Source: Camarhynchus parvulus (lineage: Eukaryota; Chordata; Aves; Passeriformes; Thraupidae). From it: DNA of 64,000 bases. Position 1 is the first letter of the stretch; the number at the start of each line of letters is the position of its first letter. Made by a program: the position numbers and the translations under genes. The notes under the pieces are model-generated. The model made no database searches, was not told the DNA's origin, and worked only from the letters and a program-made list of their open reading frames with translations. This document shows positions 23,190 to 35,400 of the stretch, in pieces. The stretch lies in NCBI RefSeq assembly GCF_901933205.1, contig NC_044574.1, positions 18,337,733-18,401,732 on the forward strand. Direction: 5' to 3'.

Positions 23190-23290
23190 GTAATTATCTA
23201 CTTCTAAGCACTTTATTGGGAATATCATTTGCAAATTAATCAACTACAGACCGGTAAAACAAATGACATGCTTGTCTGAAAACAACAGCA
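23190..23290. promoter_or_regulatory. Short AT-rich motif cluster, possible enhancer
   Basis: ATATCATTTGCAAATTAATC, GTTGTAATTATC and CAAATGACATG lie close together, giving homeodomain, POU-half-site and E-box-like elements in nonrepetitive DNA. Weak inference. Confidence 0.15.
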
Positions 23291-23299
23291 TTATTTCAA

Positions 23300-25750
23300 A
23301 TTATTTTCCTGAGGGTTGGGAAATACCAGCCATAGCCAAAACTGGAAACAGGGCAAGGAAAGGTCTATGTTTAGCTTAAAAACACTCATTCTAGCTACAT
23401 TCACCGTGAATTTGTGGGTATATGAACAGATGACTGGTTGTCAGGATCATCCTACTTCTGAGTCTTTTTTTCATTGCTTCATACAATCCAAGTTCTTCCA
23501 GGACTTTGCTTTTTTTGCCTTGGCATCTTTCCTTGATTCAGGCTACTCCAGCCTCTTTGCCCTTGATCTCTTCCCTTCTGCCACTTTTGCACAGCTCATA
23601 CATCTTACTGCTGGCTTCTAAATCACTGCTTGCTTTCTTCAGCAAGGAATTTTTAGCTCTGAGTACCCCATCATCCTAAGATAATGTCCAATCAAAGATC
23701 TTTGATACAAAGTCAGCATGAGTTTTGTTCCTCCAAATCCCAGTAACATGCTCACCATGATGCAAAACTGAAGATTGCCAAATGCCAGTAAATACCAGGT
23801 TGAGCTGCATCTTCCCATAGAATAAAGTAACCTTAATTATTTGAAAGATGTTTGTATGAGGAATTATTAGAACCACACAAAAGCACTGTCCCCACTGAAG
23901 TTTCCAATAAGCTATTAGGAAAATGAATTTAGAGGAGCACAATAAGCAACCATGCTGCTATCAGTTTACTCATGCAGCTACCATAAATAGCCCTTTCATG
24001 ATAACGCTGTTGAGCAAGAGATTTTTAAAATCACTTAACTTGTAATTCTTGAAATATTAGAAGCCTTGCAAAGTTAATGCAATATTCTAGCTCAATGAAC
24101 AAGCAATACGTAAGGCATGTTTGTTGTGGCATCTGTTTGCAGTGTCCTTTGTTTGACAGGAGGTCTAAGTGAAGCACTGTCAAATGGCAAACAGTGGGGT
24201 AAGCTGATCGATAATTGTGGAGTGCCATTTCTACATTCATGGTTGAAAGCTCACAAATAAAAGCAAACAGGTTATCTGCTCTGTGATATAAGTGTCCTCA
24301 GATCACTGTATTCCAGCATCTCAGCACTTTTCTTAGGCTTTTCCCATCAGTGCCTCTATCATCTATTAATGCAACAATCAAGGTTAAAAGCAAAAAGAAA
24401 GTAGATTGTTTGGGGAGAAAAATTAAATTAATTTTTTTGGAGTGATAACTTCTGTGTATTGCTTCAGCATGCATAGAACCAGCTCCCCAAGCAAAAATCC
24501 TGGTTTTTGACTTAAGAAATATGGACCTATTTTATGTTTCTTCAGCTGTACACTATTCAAGGACCCAAATGCAGCTTTATTAAATAACAGTTCAAAGTAA
24601 TAAGAGTTTATGTTCTTTAAAAAATTGAAGTCCTTGAACAGAAACCCACTCAAGAATTGAAGCAGCAGACAAACAAGTCAGCTGGTAAACCCCTGCAACT
24701 AAAAGGGTTTCTGTTCCTCCTCATCGCTGTTCAAGTGAGCAAGAGAGTTGTCACCGACCATCAAGGCTGAACAGCTACTGCTAACTGCTACTTTTGTGCA
24801 TGATGAACCTCTTCTTAAGGGTTACAGATACTTGACTCCAACAGTAGGCATTTCATAGTAACTGTAATAAAATGGTATTCTACCTGTGGCAGTCCATTCA
24901 TAATGAACTGGAACTTCGTGTATGATTCATCACCTCTGCTTTTACTATTTCATTTAACTTCATAAAAGAGTCTGGAAAATTGGTGTGAAACTCCATCCAA
25001 ACCTTTCAAATTTTTACATTGTTTTACAGACATACTTACAAAATGCATTCGATTTTATTCATAGAAGGCTACGTTCTTTAATGTATGATAAACACCTTGA
25101 GAAAACCTGTTTTTTAACAAATCATGCAGCCCCTCTTGTAGATAGCAGGCTTCTGTGAATGTCAGCTAAAGCAAAATTTTATGCCAGATCCATGAATAAA
25201 TGGCTCAAAAGTTACCATCTGCAAAGAGCGTATAACAAAGATCTCTTTCTTTAGCAAAAATGGATGTTTAGAGTATGTGTTCCTTATAGTATATAAAATT
25301 TTACATTTTTGGGGGAACTCACAGCACTCTATAGAATAAAACAGAACAAAGTCAGATCTTTGTTGTTTTCAAGGGCCTATATCAGTAAACATTAATTCAT
25401 ATTATATCAATGAACTGTTTTTCACATATTGCTGAGACTGAAGCTCTAGGTTTGGACACAGACTGCTGAAGAATAACATTTGTAAGTTAAAGACTTCTGT
25501 GCAGAAGGCTTATGTCACTTACATGTGAAATCTTCAGCTCATTACATGTGAATTAGCAACCTCAGTGATATCTCTATTTCTTGCATTAAATATGTCTTCC
25601 CAACTATTGTGCATCACAACCTTCTTTTCTCTCATCCTAAATGAACTTTACTACTTATTACATCCTCATTTATCCTCTATTTAGTGCTGTGTTGAGGCAT
25701 TAAACAGCACTGCATGCCAGCAAGCAATTCTTGACCTTCTTTCTCTTACC
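23300..25750. other. Unique sequence, no gene seen
   Basis: AT-rich DNA without a recognised gene. A short direct repeat TTACATGTGAA occurs at 25519-25529 and 25542-25552, 23 bp apart. The frames at 23316-23621 and 23676-23942 show no domain. Confidence 0.4.
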
Positions 25751-25755
25751 TGAAA

Positions 25756-25803
25756 GTAGCACAGTGGTTAGGAAAACACCTCCCTAGGGAGTCAAAATTC
25801 CAT
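25756..25803 (+). repeat. tRNA-derived SINE head relic
   Basis: GTAGCACAGTGGTTAGGAAA followed by CACCTCCCTAGGGAGTC and AAAATTCC mirrors the A-box-to-B-box head of tRNA-derived SINEs ('cagtggttagagcac...cctgggagg...ggttcgaattcc'). The B-box is degraded and no cloverleaf forms, so it is a repeat relic and not a tRNA gene. The SINE body after it is not recognisable. Confidence 0.4.
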
Positions 25804-25809
25804 ACAAAC

Positions 25810-28800
25810 TTAGCAATTCTTTTTCTGATATATTTATTCATAGGAAACAGGTCATTTAATAATATGAATGTGGTTCTCAAGCAACCCAACTTTGAAAATT
25901 CTAATTAAAATTTTCAACCTAAATGGGCATTGGAAAGAAAGGAAAGGATGTCCCCATTTTCTTGTTATTTCTAAATCATCAACAAAAATAAACAAGAAAA
26001 AGAAACTGGAAGAAATGTGAGAACACTGGAGATCTGACACCAGCCCAGCAGAACAATTCAAAGCTAAGATAAATGCTCTAACCTTAATGCACCTTCACGG
26101 TGCCTAGTCATCTGCAGAGATCTTTGAACAACGGGTGCTTCTGCATAACAAGCGAACAGAAATACCTTGAGTGGATGCAATACGGCAAATTAAAGTTGCA
26201 AGGGCAGCTTGAGCTCAGAGTGCTTGGGGTTTTGTCCACTGAACATTTAAGATCCCTTTCCTGTGCAGGGTTAATTTTGCAGGGGGACGCAGTGGTGTGC
26301 TGTGGGAACATCCCAGGGCACAGCCCACAGAAGGAGCTGAGAGGACGGCAGATTGCCCGGTCTGCCTTGGCCGATCCATCCTGTGCCCATTTCCACACCT
26401 TTTGCTCGTGAGAAGCACCAGTGTGAATTGGGATTTGCCACACTGAGCTCACAGGACTTCAGGTGGCAGAAAGAGGTGCATTATTTCTAAGCTTAACTTG
26501 AATCAGTTCTGAAAAATCCTCCTACTAGTTTTCTCTAATATTTCTTTGCTAGTAGCTGGGATTTTCTGCTGCATAGGACATCTCTTCTGTTCTCTTGAGC
26601 TTCTGCTCACTTTATAGCAATCCCTTGAAGGCTCCCTGAGGTTGCTCTTTGTGAGACAAGACATATTCTGAGTGGGCACAGACATCTTTGCTAGCTCTCA
26701 CACTGCATCTTACTCATTTCCTTGCTCCACTGTGGTTCTAACCTTCTTTCAGATTAAGTGCAATTTACATCTCTTTAACTAGACATATTGGTGTTATTAC
26801 CATTGCAGTCCTATTGATTGCAATGCTGCACTTAGCATCACTGTTCCAATTTTATCATCCTTAGTCATTCTTGCATGACTGTGTATTTATGTACGAGTTC
26901 TATTATTTAAATTAGTATATAACATTAGAAAGGAAGCATGACAGAATTAAAACAAACTGAAAAGCACAAAAGAATGATACCAACATGCTGAAAGTAACAC
27001 CCTCCTTTTCTTGGATATATCAGCACTCCGTTATTTGGATTTCTCTTTCAGGAAATGCTTTTATTGGTTACTTTAAGACATTATAGCCATAAAACAATGT
27101 AATCAACCTTGAAAGCAAGGAAATGGTTATTTTTAAGTTTCATATTCTGCTCTACAGTACAGTACAAAAAGGTAAAGAAAATGTTCTGAGTAGATGCATC
27201 TTTAAAGTACTACGAAGATTTGTGACAGTCAGTGTTTACCAGTGAGAGAGTAAAACACTGCTAAAAACAAAAAACCATTGCTTGTGCTATTAACTAAGAA
27301 ATCATGAACTTATAGTCTGGAAAATAGTCTAGAACTTCTGTGGGCTCTGCAAAGACAGCAATAATGTGTCATGGCATCAATCAGACTCCATCACCCCATT
27401 AGGTATGTACAGTACAGGGGAGCAAAGACAATCCCTACTCTGAGCCACAGGTTTCATACAATTCCCAAAGTACAATAAAACAGATTTTTCTATATTTGTT
27501 ACGTGTCAGCTTAAGCCTGCTCCCACCTTTGCTCAACTCTGTCTACACCGTTCTCATTCCTTCTTTTACAATAAAATTCCAAAACTATATGACACGAAAC
27601 ACTGACTGAACCTTTCCAGGACCCCCGATCCTGACATGGTTGCTACTACTTTTAATTGCCCTGCAAAGCTAAAGAAAAAGCTTATGATACACAGGTTTAT
27701 TGACCAGTTTGAATAACAGTACCTGTGTTCCTCACAGAATTCTCTCAGTAGAGCTCATGCAGAACCAAGCAGAGACTATTCCTATTCCTGTCAACTAGGA
27801 CACTCATAATTCCTTTACTCCCTTGAAAATACATACCCAGCTTTCCCCAGAGGCCCACAGTGACTTATCTTAAAACAGTGCCAGTCATTCAAAGAAGCAG
27901 AAATACTTTGCCTTTTGGGAAAAAAAAAATATATTTTTTCATCAAATGGTCATTGAATATTTGATAGCCCAAATAAGAACATGCAGATATGGCAGACAAA
28001 AATTCAGTAACTGCTATAATCAATAAACAGGTCATTCAGCAAATCCATTCTCATTAATTAGGAGAAGGAAATGTTACTTCTTAAGACAGATACAAAATGA
28101 CAGTCACATGTACTTACTTCCTGTTGACATCTTGATCCAAGCTGTGTAAAAATAGTATGTCTCATCTCTTTTAAACAAACATAAGCCCCACTTATGATCA
28201 GTAGGTGGTCTGACAGCATTTTAATTTTAATGAAAAATATGCTTTCACAGCCAACAAGGCCAACCAAAGTCAGTCCATGAGTGGTCTCAAGACTGGATTT
28301 GCTTTAAAGCCCTGCCATTCATTTCAATGTGGACAGTTAGAAAGCTTATGCACATTATTGCTTAATGCTCACAGTGGGGCTGGGGCCTAACATATGCTTG
28401 AGCTTTCCATTTACAGCTAGAAGGGAAACAACATATCAGCCTTTTTAAGCTGTAATGGGTGGTTTTGTAAGCCACCAAGATATGCAAACTGGAAACAGAA
28501 AACTGAGATGTCCAGAAGGTTAATTATCAGCTAGCTGTCTGTGTACTTAGAAGTTTTCACCCGCTAAGACCTGACAGTTAACATTTAAACCGCTACAAAA
28601 AGGAATAATGAACAGATGTATAACTACAGAAGTATAAGAGATCAGACCCTCCTCCTCGTGTTGTCTATCACTCTACTAATTTTCTTGTTCTCAAAGCACA
28701 TGTTTTTCACAGAACCATAAGGAACTACCACTTCAAAGCATCTTCACCAAGCTACAATGAAAAGCCTACACAATCATCCAATACTTACTCAGCCTCTCCT

Positions 28801-28880
28801 AGCCTCTACCACATCCTTGCACCACTCTTCCCCTGAACAGGGGCTAGCAGTGGCTTGGGACATTTGACATCAGGCTTGTC
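25810..28880. other. Unique sequence, no gene seen
   Basis: Opposed frames at 26100-26452 (103 codons plus, 114 codons minus) lie in a GC-richer patch and show no domain. The remainder is AT-leaning with nothing recognised. Confidence 0.4.
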
Positions 28881-28883
28881 CAG

Positions 28884-29213
28884 ATGGGATGCACACCTCT
28901 AGAGAGGCAGTTTGTGTCTGCCTCTTGGCATGAAGAGTTACAAGATGCCCATGGGCATCAACATCCCATCAACTCTGCCCAAGCTTGCCAGGACATGAGT
29001 AGGACTGTGAGGAGAAAAGTGGGCCAGCTGCAACAAGTGGAAGAGACAATACAGCACTTTTTTCCACCACTGTCAGCTTTGGAAAGAAAGCCTTGTTCTG
29101 AAAAAGAGATAAAAGGTTCTCAGAGAAAACTTGTTTCAGTCCCTGATAATATTTGTAAACTTATCCTTTCAACTCCCTCTGGGCAAAACAAAACAAAGAA
29201 AAGTAACTCCTAA
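28884..29213 (+). other. 109-codon ATG-started frame, unrecognised
   Basis: This ATG-started frame encodes a hydrophilic peptide. Its middle part (SRTVRRKVGQLQQVEETIQ) could form an amphipathic helix, and the tail is Lys- and Ser-rich. There is no long competing frame on the opposite strand, which makes it slightly more interesting than its neighbours. No domain, signal peptide or splice partner is seen. The start context is weak at -3 (C) but has G at +4. Confidence 0.12.
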
Positions 29214-29385
29214 CCCCCCCAAAAAGAAAGGGAGTCATAATCCCATTTTTTAATAGCTCAACAGGGAGAGCCTTTCAAAATGGAGGCAACACACTCAGGA
29301 GATGAATTCAAACAGATCTAACCTAGATGCTCATGACAGTCCAAAATCTGGCCTGACATAGGAATGATGTAGGTAGCATTTAATA

Positions 29386-29470
29386 GTTTGGTAAATCAGA
29401 AAGACAGGAAAGAGCTGATCCATCTAATCCAATGAATGTCAGGATCAGGATTTAAAACTCAGTCCAGCAC
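29386..29470 (+). repeat. Possible MIR-like tail relic
   Basis: GAATGTCAGGATCAGGATTT at 29434-29453 followed by AAAACTCAGTCCAGCAC resembles the 'agtgtcagagccaggatttgaactcagg' tail of MIR-type SINEs. Further on, CACAGGTTAGCACCTTAGC near 29520-29538 faintly recalls a tRNA-like head. Both are strongly diverged. Confidence 0.3.
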
Positions 29471-29474
29471 ATAA

Positions 29475-32400
29475 ATAAAAGACAGTGTAACAACAGAAGC
29501 AGCAGAGGAGTATGTTCTCCACAGGTTAGCACCTTAGCTGTGCAATTATCCTCTAAGCTATTCATACTTTGAGAGATTCATCAAAAAATAAAGCACATGA
29601 GAACTACAGAGGGTGTTCACTAGTTTATGACATAAGCAGGACAAGAACCTGCAGGCACAATGCAGGACAAGCTGTCCATGTCTTGTCTTGATTTTAAAAA
29701 GACATTCATGTCTGCACAACAGACAGCAAGGTTAGTTAATAAAAATACATCTCATCATACAGCAGGTCAAAATGACTGATGTATGACAAAACAGATTTGA
29801 TAAACAGAGTTAGTAATCGTCACAAAGTTAATTTGGCATTCATAACAACTCAGAATTTATATTTACACTACCTGATGGAGGGCAGTTTGTATTATTATTA
29901 TTAACAAAATACCAACAACCAATTCAGCCTCCAAGTCAATTCTATTTACAGTTTGTCATTCCATTATAGCAAAGCAGCACTGGCAGAGACACAAGAAAAA
30001 GACTTCATGAAGACCATTTTTTACATACAAGCACAGACAGGCAAACACAAACACATTTTTTTAATATACGAAGGAGGTACTACAAATTAAAGAAAGATTG
30101 GACAGCTAAAATGGAGAATTATATAGTTTTACACTAATTCAAACTGGGCATCAAAGTGTGCACTGTAGAAGTACAGTCTAGACATTGAAGAAAATGGACT
30201 CCATGCCATCACAATCTCATCCAACATAGCAGACAGTCCCCATGAGGCAGTTTTCTGGGCTATCTGCAGACACCTAACAGCAGAGTAAGAGGTAAAGTAT
30301 TTTCCTATAAAGGTAAGACATTGGATTTTCTATCCACAACCTTTTAACACGTTAATAAGACATCAGGTATTAAAGTAGGAGAAAATGCACAGTGGGATCC
30401 AATTCCATAACCTTTCACTAGTTAGTCATATTGCATGCCATCCAGAATCTTCCCAGAGGAAGGTTAACACTCCAAGAGTCCAATTAGTTAAGGAAATATG
30501 CTTAAGTTGTGTTTTGCCACTGAAACACAGCTACTTTCATTGCACAGACAGTAGCTAGAAGGGTAGCACTTTCGTGCCATATGCATAGCATATGCATCTG
30601 TTAAAGACTCGATGAAGCACTTGGGTTTGTCTTTTCTTTTACAAGAATCACAAACCAAAATCCACTAATAAAAGAGTAAAATTTAAGGTTTAGTATTAAT
30701 CTTATTCACAACTGTAACTTGGAGGCTCTAACAACTCTTCTTTAGCAGGGAATCAATTCAGGATTTACGCAAGCGACGGTTTTGGCAAAGCCTCACAGAG
30801 TACAGTGTACGGAAGGTACTCTTCACAGACTATCAGGAGATCATGATGCCCTTGGGAGCCTCTCTAATTAACAATAAACTGCTTTTACAATTGAAAATGC
30901 ACCCTCAAAGCCTGGTGACACTATGGATACGTCAATTCCTGATCCACATGCTTCATTGTTTGCAATGTCTTTGGAAATCAAGGGCAACAACAACCTAGAA
31001 AATATTTTTCAACATTTGGACTGTTGCCACCAAATCAATAATGGTGGAACAAAATGAATTACAAGATTCCACAGCTTCAATCACAGAAGAAGTAGAGAGT
31101 AAGCCAAAAAGAGAAACCACAACTTGCATTGAGAGACTAGTTGGACAGAATTGTATGTAGACTGTGATCTAATTAAATGAGACTAAGGACAAAAGGGAGG
31201 CAAAATCATTTGATAGGCTGCATGGAACTGGTCAACACAAAAGAGTACTCAGCTCCTGAAATATATAAGTAATTTCTCTTGATTGAGCCAGAGGATTTAC
31301 ACAACCTCCATCCTGAAGGACAGACAATGAATGACACACGGAGAGGAGAATGCTTAACTCTCAAGATTATTACAATTTTCTTGAAAAGCTTTCCCACAGA
31401 ACTTGGGTTTTCAACACTTCAGGAACACATGTTCAAAATTATTTAGGGAAAATTCAAATTGGAGAAGGCTGTGAAATACGTATGTGAAACACAGCAGTTT
31501 TCTCCAAAAAGAAATGATGTGCACTGCTTTGATATGTCTGCACTAAACATTTCTGCCTTGTCAAGCCTCAGCTTCGTCAGCAGCCGGCTTCTCTTACTTG
31601 CTCTCCACTGCCTTCCCCCTGCAGCAACAACAAGCTTGGAATAAGCAAGAATACCATATTGGACAGCAGCATGCTTGGCTCAGGTCAGAGGGGAGGAGCC
31701 CACATGCTGGAGATCCTGTGGGGTGCAAGAAACTTGTACAGATCACGGTGTTGTCTAGCAGAGAACTGGATAGCTTCCTCTGTTCACAGACACGGCCCTA
31801 AAAAAGATCAATGCAGCAAAATGGATTTATGAAATGGCTGGATTTGTTCCCAAGTATCTTTAAGCCATCCCTAGAACTACATACTCTGACTTAAATTCTG
31901 TGGTCAGCTTTAGCATCTGCTATGGCCTTAAAATACTGCATTTTTCTAGTGCTCTCTAAAACTTTTTAAGTGGTAGTGTTGAGGATAGAGTGCTCATTTT
32001 ACCACTGATGCTGCTACTGTAACCAAACCTATGTCTGGAATAAGGAAGTCCAGCATGACTGCTGACCTGACCCTTGTGGGAATGATGACTTTTGCTTACA
32101 CCTGTAGGACTACTGGGTACACTGGAGAACATTACATTAAAATTTCATGGCTGGTGCTTAGGGCAAAGAAACCACAGCAAGCTACAAAATAATCTGCTGC
32201 TTTTTCATAAATGCATGGGGAGCCAGGCAAGCTCATTACCACTCAGAAACACAGACTAAAAATGCTTATAAGTGATATTGGACCATTTGAAACACACTTC
32301 CAATAACAACAGACAGAGACAGCAATTTTAACCTTGCATTACTGAGTCATGATTTCCAAACATGATTTGCCATCTTCTGCTTCCATCTTTTCCCTACAAA

Positions 32401-35400
32401 AAGAATAAACTGTCCAAATAAGGTTGGCAGCTTTAAAATCAAAAGTAACAAGCAAAGTAGTACCTTATAGACCAAACTAAATCCATGACTCTCCAAATAT
32501 CCTTTACTCTTTCCAGCTGCATTCATTGAAGGATACAGCTAGCTCTAATACAGGAAATTACAGACCTCCTGTAAGAAATGTATGTCAGGTGCCAAAAGCA
32601 TTTAAATTCTATCTTTTTCCAATTCATGAAGCTCACTGTAGCATTGTATTGTTGCATTATTAGATTTATGCATTTAGCAAGCAAGCATATTATAAGAGTG
32701 GCTGTAAGTAATTACTCTTTTCTAACAGCAGGAAACATAGTATTGTCCATGCTATGTCATTTTTATGAGAAAAATAGTTTTTTTTAAAAGACTTCAATGC
32801 ATATAAAAACATCCAAATATCTCACTTATGAATAAAATATACTCCTAACTTGTGGGAAGAGCAAGGCAGACAGACTGAAGGTAAGTGACATAACTCATTC
32901 ATTACAGCATATTGATTGCCAGACGTCATCCAGAAAAGCTTATTTTTGTACTGATGTCACATTCATTTGGGGATTATGTCTTGTAGGACACATTTTTTAA
33001 TGAGATTTTTAAACTGGGACATCAAAGATAATTTCTTATACTTTGTAACTTTTTGCTTTGCCCTCTTGAAATGGTCACCACATGTATGGTATGTTGTGTC
33101 ACGAAATTATGGTCACAGAACGTTTGATTACTCTAGTTACTTAATGGTTGTACCAGTATGCTAAACTTTCCATGTGGAGTCTTGCAGGGAAGTCCTCAAC
33201 CCCATCATCCTTCTTTCAGGACATCTACCAAATGCTTCCCGTTGGAAGTGTCCCTGCACTGGGAGTGCTGGCATTCACTATACAGAGCTCTGCACTCAGT
33301 AGGTGGCTCTGGTCTTTCTGCAGACAGCTTCATACAGATCAGAAAGAGCTTTGCATATGAAAGATGTCTGGGATACAGCCTTACATGTACTATACAAACC
33401 TAAGTACCTAATCCATCTGCTTCTCACATTCATGACTCTCTGCAAACATTTTAAAGATGCTACCATCAATCTGCGATGCTCTTTTTACTCACTGTACAAA
33501 CAAAGCTAAATAAACTTTATGAGTTACCTGTATTTGGCATGGTGTAACTAGATCCCAGGGAAATTTTTATACATTTTCTAGTTTAAATACAAAGTTTAAA
33601 CCCAGTTACTAATACAATGGCACTTGTGATATTTGAAACACAGGAAGGGACTCGCTTCAATTTTAGACAAAATAATGTCTGAGTCTATTTAAATATACTC
33701 AAAGCCTTGCTGCTCACTTTTCTCATGCAAGAACCTCACTGGACGTAAGCAAGTTCTGAAAGCATGTCAGGACTGAGTGTACCCAGGCTTGCCTCCCCAG
33801 GACATTAGACTTTATCAGCTCCATAGCAACAGCTTAACACAAAATGGTGCAGAACTGCAGCCACGTGGTGCTTATCTCTCAGTGCTACCAATTCTGAACT
33901 CTACAGAAACTCTGGTGTGATTTCCATCAGCTGATCTCTGAATCCAATGAGCAGATCCTAAAGTCTGTAAAGTCTACTGTGGTCTGCTGGAATGGAAGTC
34001 ATCACCAACATATGACATGATTATTAGTGTTTTACACAGAAAAATTCCTCAGGAGACAAATGGGTAAATGTTTCTTTTTTCATTTAATTATCTGATCCCC
34101 ATTTGATTCACTCTCCTGTCAGCAGTGAAGAGCAGCATGAAAATAAAACACCCCAGAAATAACTCCATTGGCAAGGCTAAAGAGCAGCAAAAAGAGAACA
34201 AAAAGTTGTGTGTTATGACACTCTGCTTTTACAGATGCTGCTGAAATGCTATTGCTAAATACCTGGGCAGTTTATAAATAAACCCTTCCAAAAGCCTGTT
34301 TTACACAATCACAAAATAAATTAAACTACCCAAAATTCATGCTGCTAATTAAAATAGTCCCTGTAGGAGGCCAAAGTAGCTATAAGGCTGAGGTAAACAT
34401 GATGCTTCTTTTATTGAACAGCAGTTGATTCATTTTATATCCTATTTACGTATACTTGCTAGTGTCATCAAAATCTGGTAAAACCCACAATTTTGTACTC
34501 ATCAGTTAAAGACCCCAAACAGATACTAGTCCATCTTTTAGGACACCAGCAAGCACTCTTGCTTTTATAGAAAGCCAGTAGCACTACAATTCAATTCTAA
34601 AAAAAATCTGCCAGCATAGGAAACTAGGAGTAAGACATATGCAGTCCTTTACGTATCTGGACCAGAACATTTTATGCCAGTCATAAAATTAGAATTATAA
34701 GAGTTATGAAATACCTAGAAGAGCCTATAAAGGGTTAAATGGACATTATATTACATGGTCTCCTAATAGAAAAGTGGTATTCATGAGAGAAATAAACCGA
34801 GCACTTACCATGGTGCCAGGAGCAAGTCACTTAAAAGTCACTTTTATTCAGAAATGATCATTTAAATTTTAATAGAGGATAGAGTTTCATTTTAACCAGC
34901 TGTTGAAGATAAATTTTGCTCCTGACAATACAATTTAGAAAAAACTCAATACTTAACATCCAAGTCACCTAAAAAGTCAATCTAAATACATCTCATGACA
35001 AGTGACGACCTTGTCATGGTTGGTTACACAACTTGTATCACAACCTTATGAGTTTATGGATGCCCATGAACTGATTGAGCTTACCTGGCCTAAAAAATGA
35101 GCTACGGATACAGAGAACTCTTTTTGGTGCCTTTATAACAAGAATCAGAGTGAAAAATTAAAATCTGGACCATACAGACCTCCCCACCTTGCATTGGCAG
35201 TCAGCACACAAGGCACTGGTGCATTTCAAGGTCTTGCAAGTACAAGGTCTCATTAGATACAACATCTTTAATAAAGTAGCAGCAAACCACTCTCAATATT
35301 GTCTTTTACTCTATATTCCAAATAGCAATTGAAAGCAGTCACAATGCCCTTATTTCCTCTTGGGTGAGCAAAATGAATTTGACCCTGGGAAGATGTCTCC

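Noticed and set aside
28325..28340. CATTCATTTCAATGTGG, similar to the CCATTGACTTCAATGG block.
   Set aside because: Too short, and no matching neighbouring motifs.
30786..30832. Small inverted repeat AGAGTAC...GTACTCT with nearby CpGs.
   Set aside because: The 7-bp stem is too short to suggest a hairpin RNA or regulatory structure.
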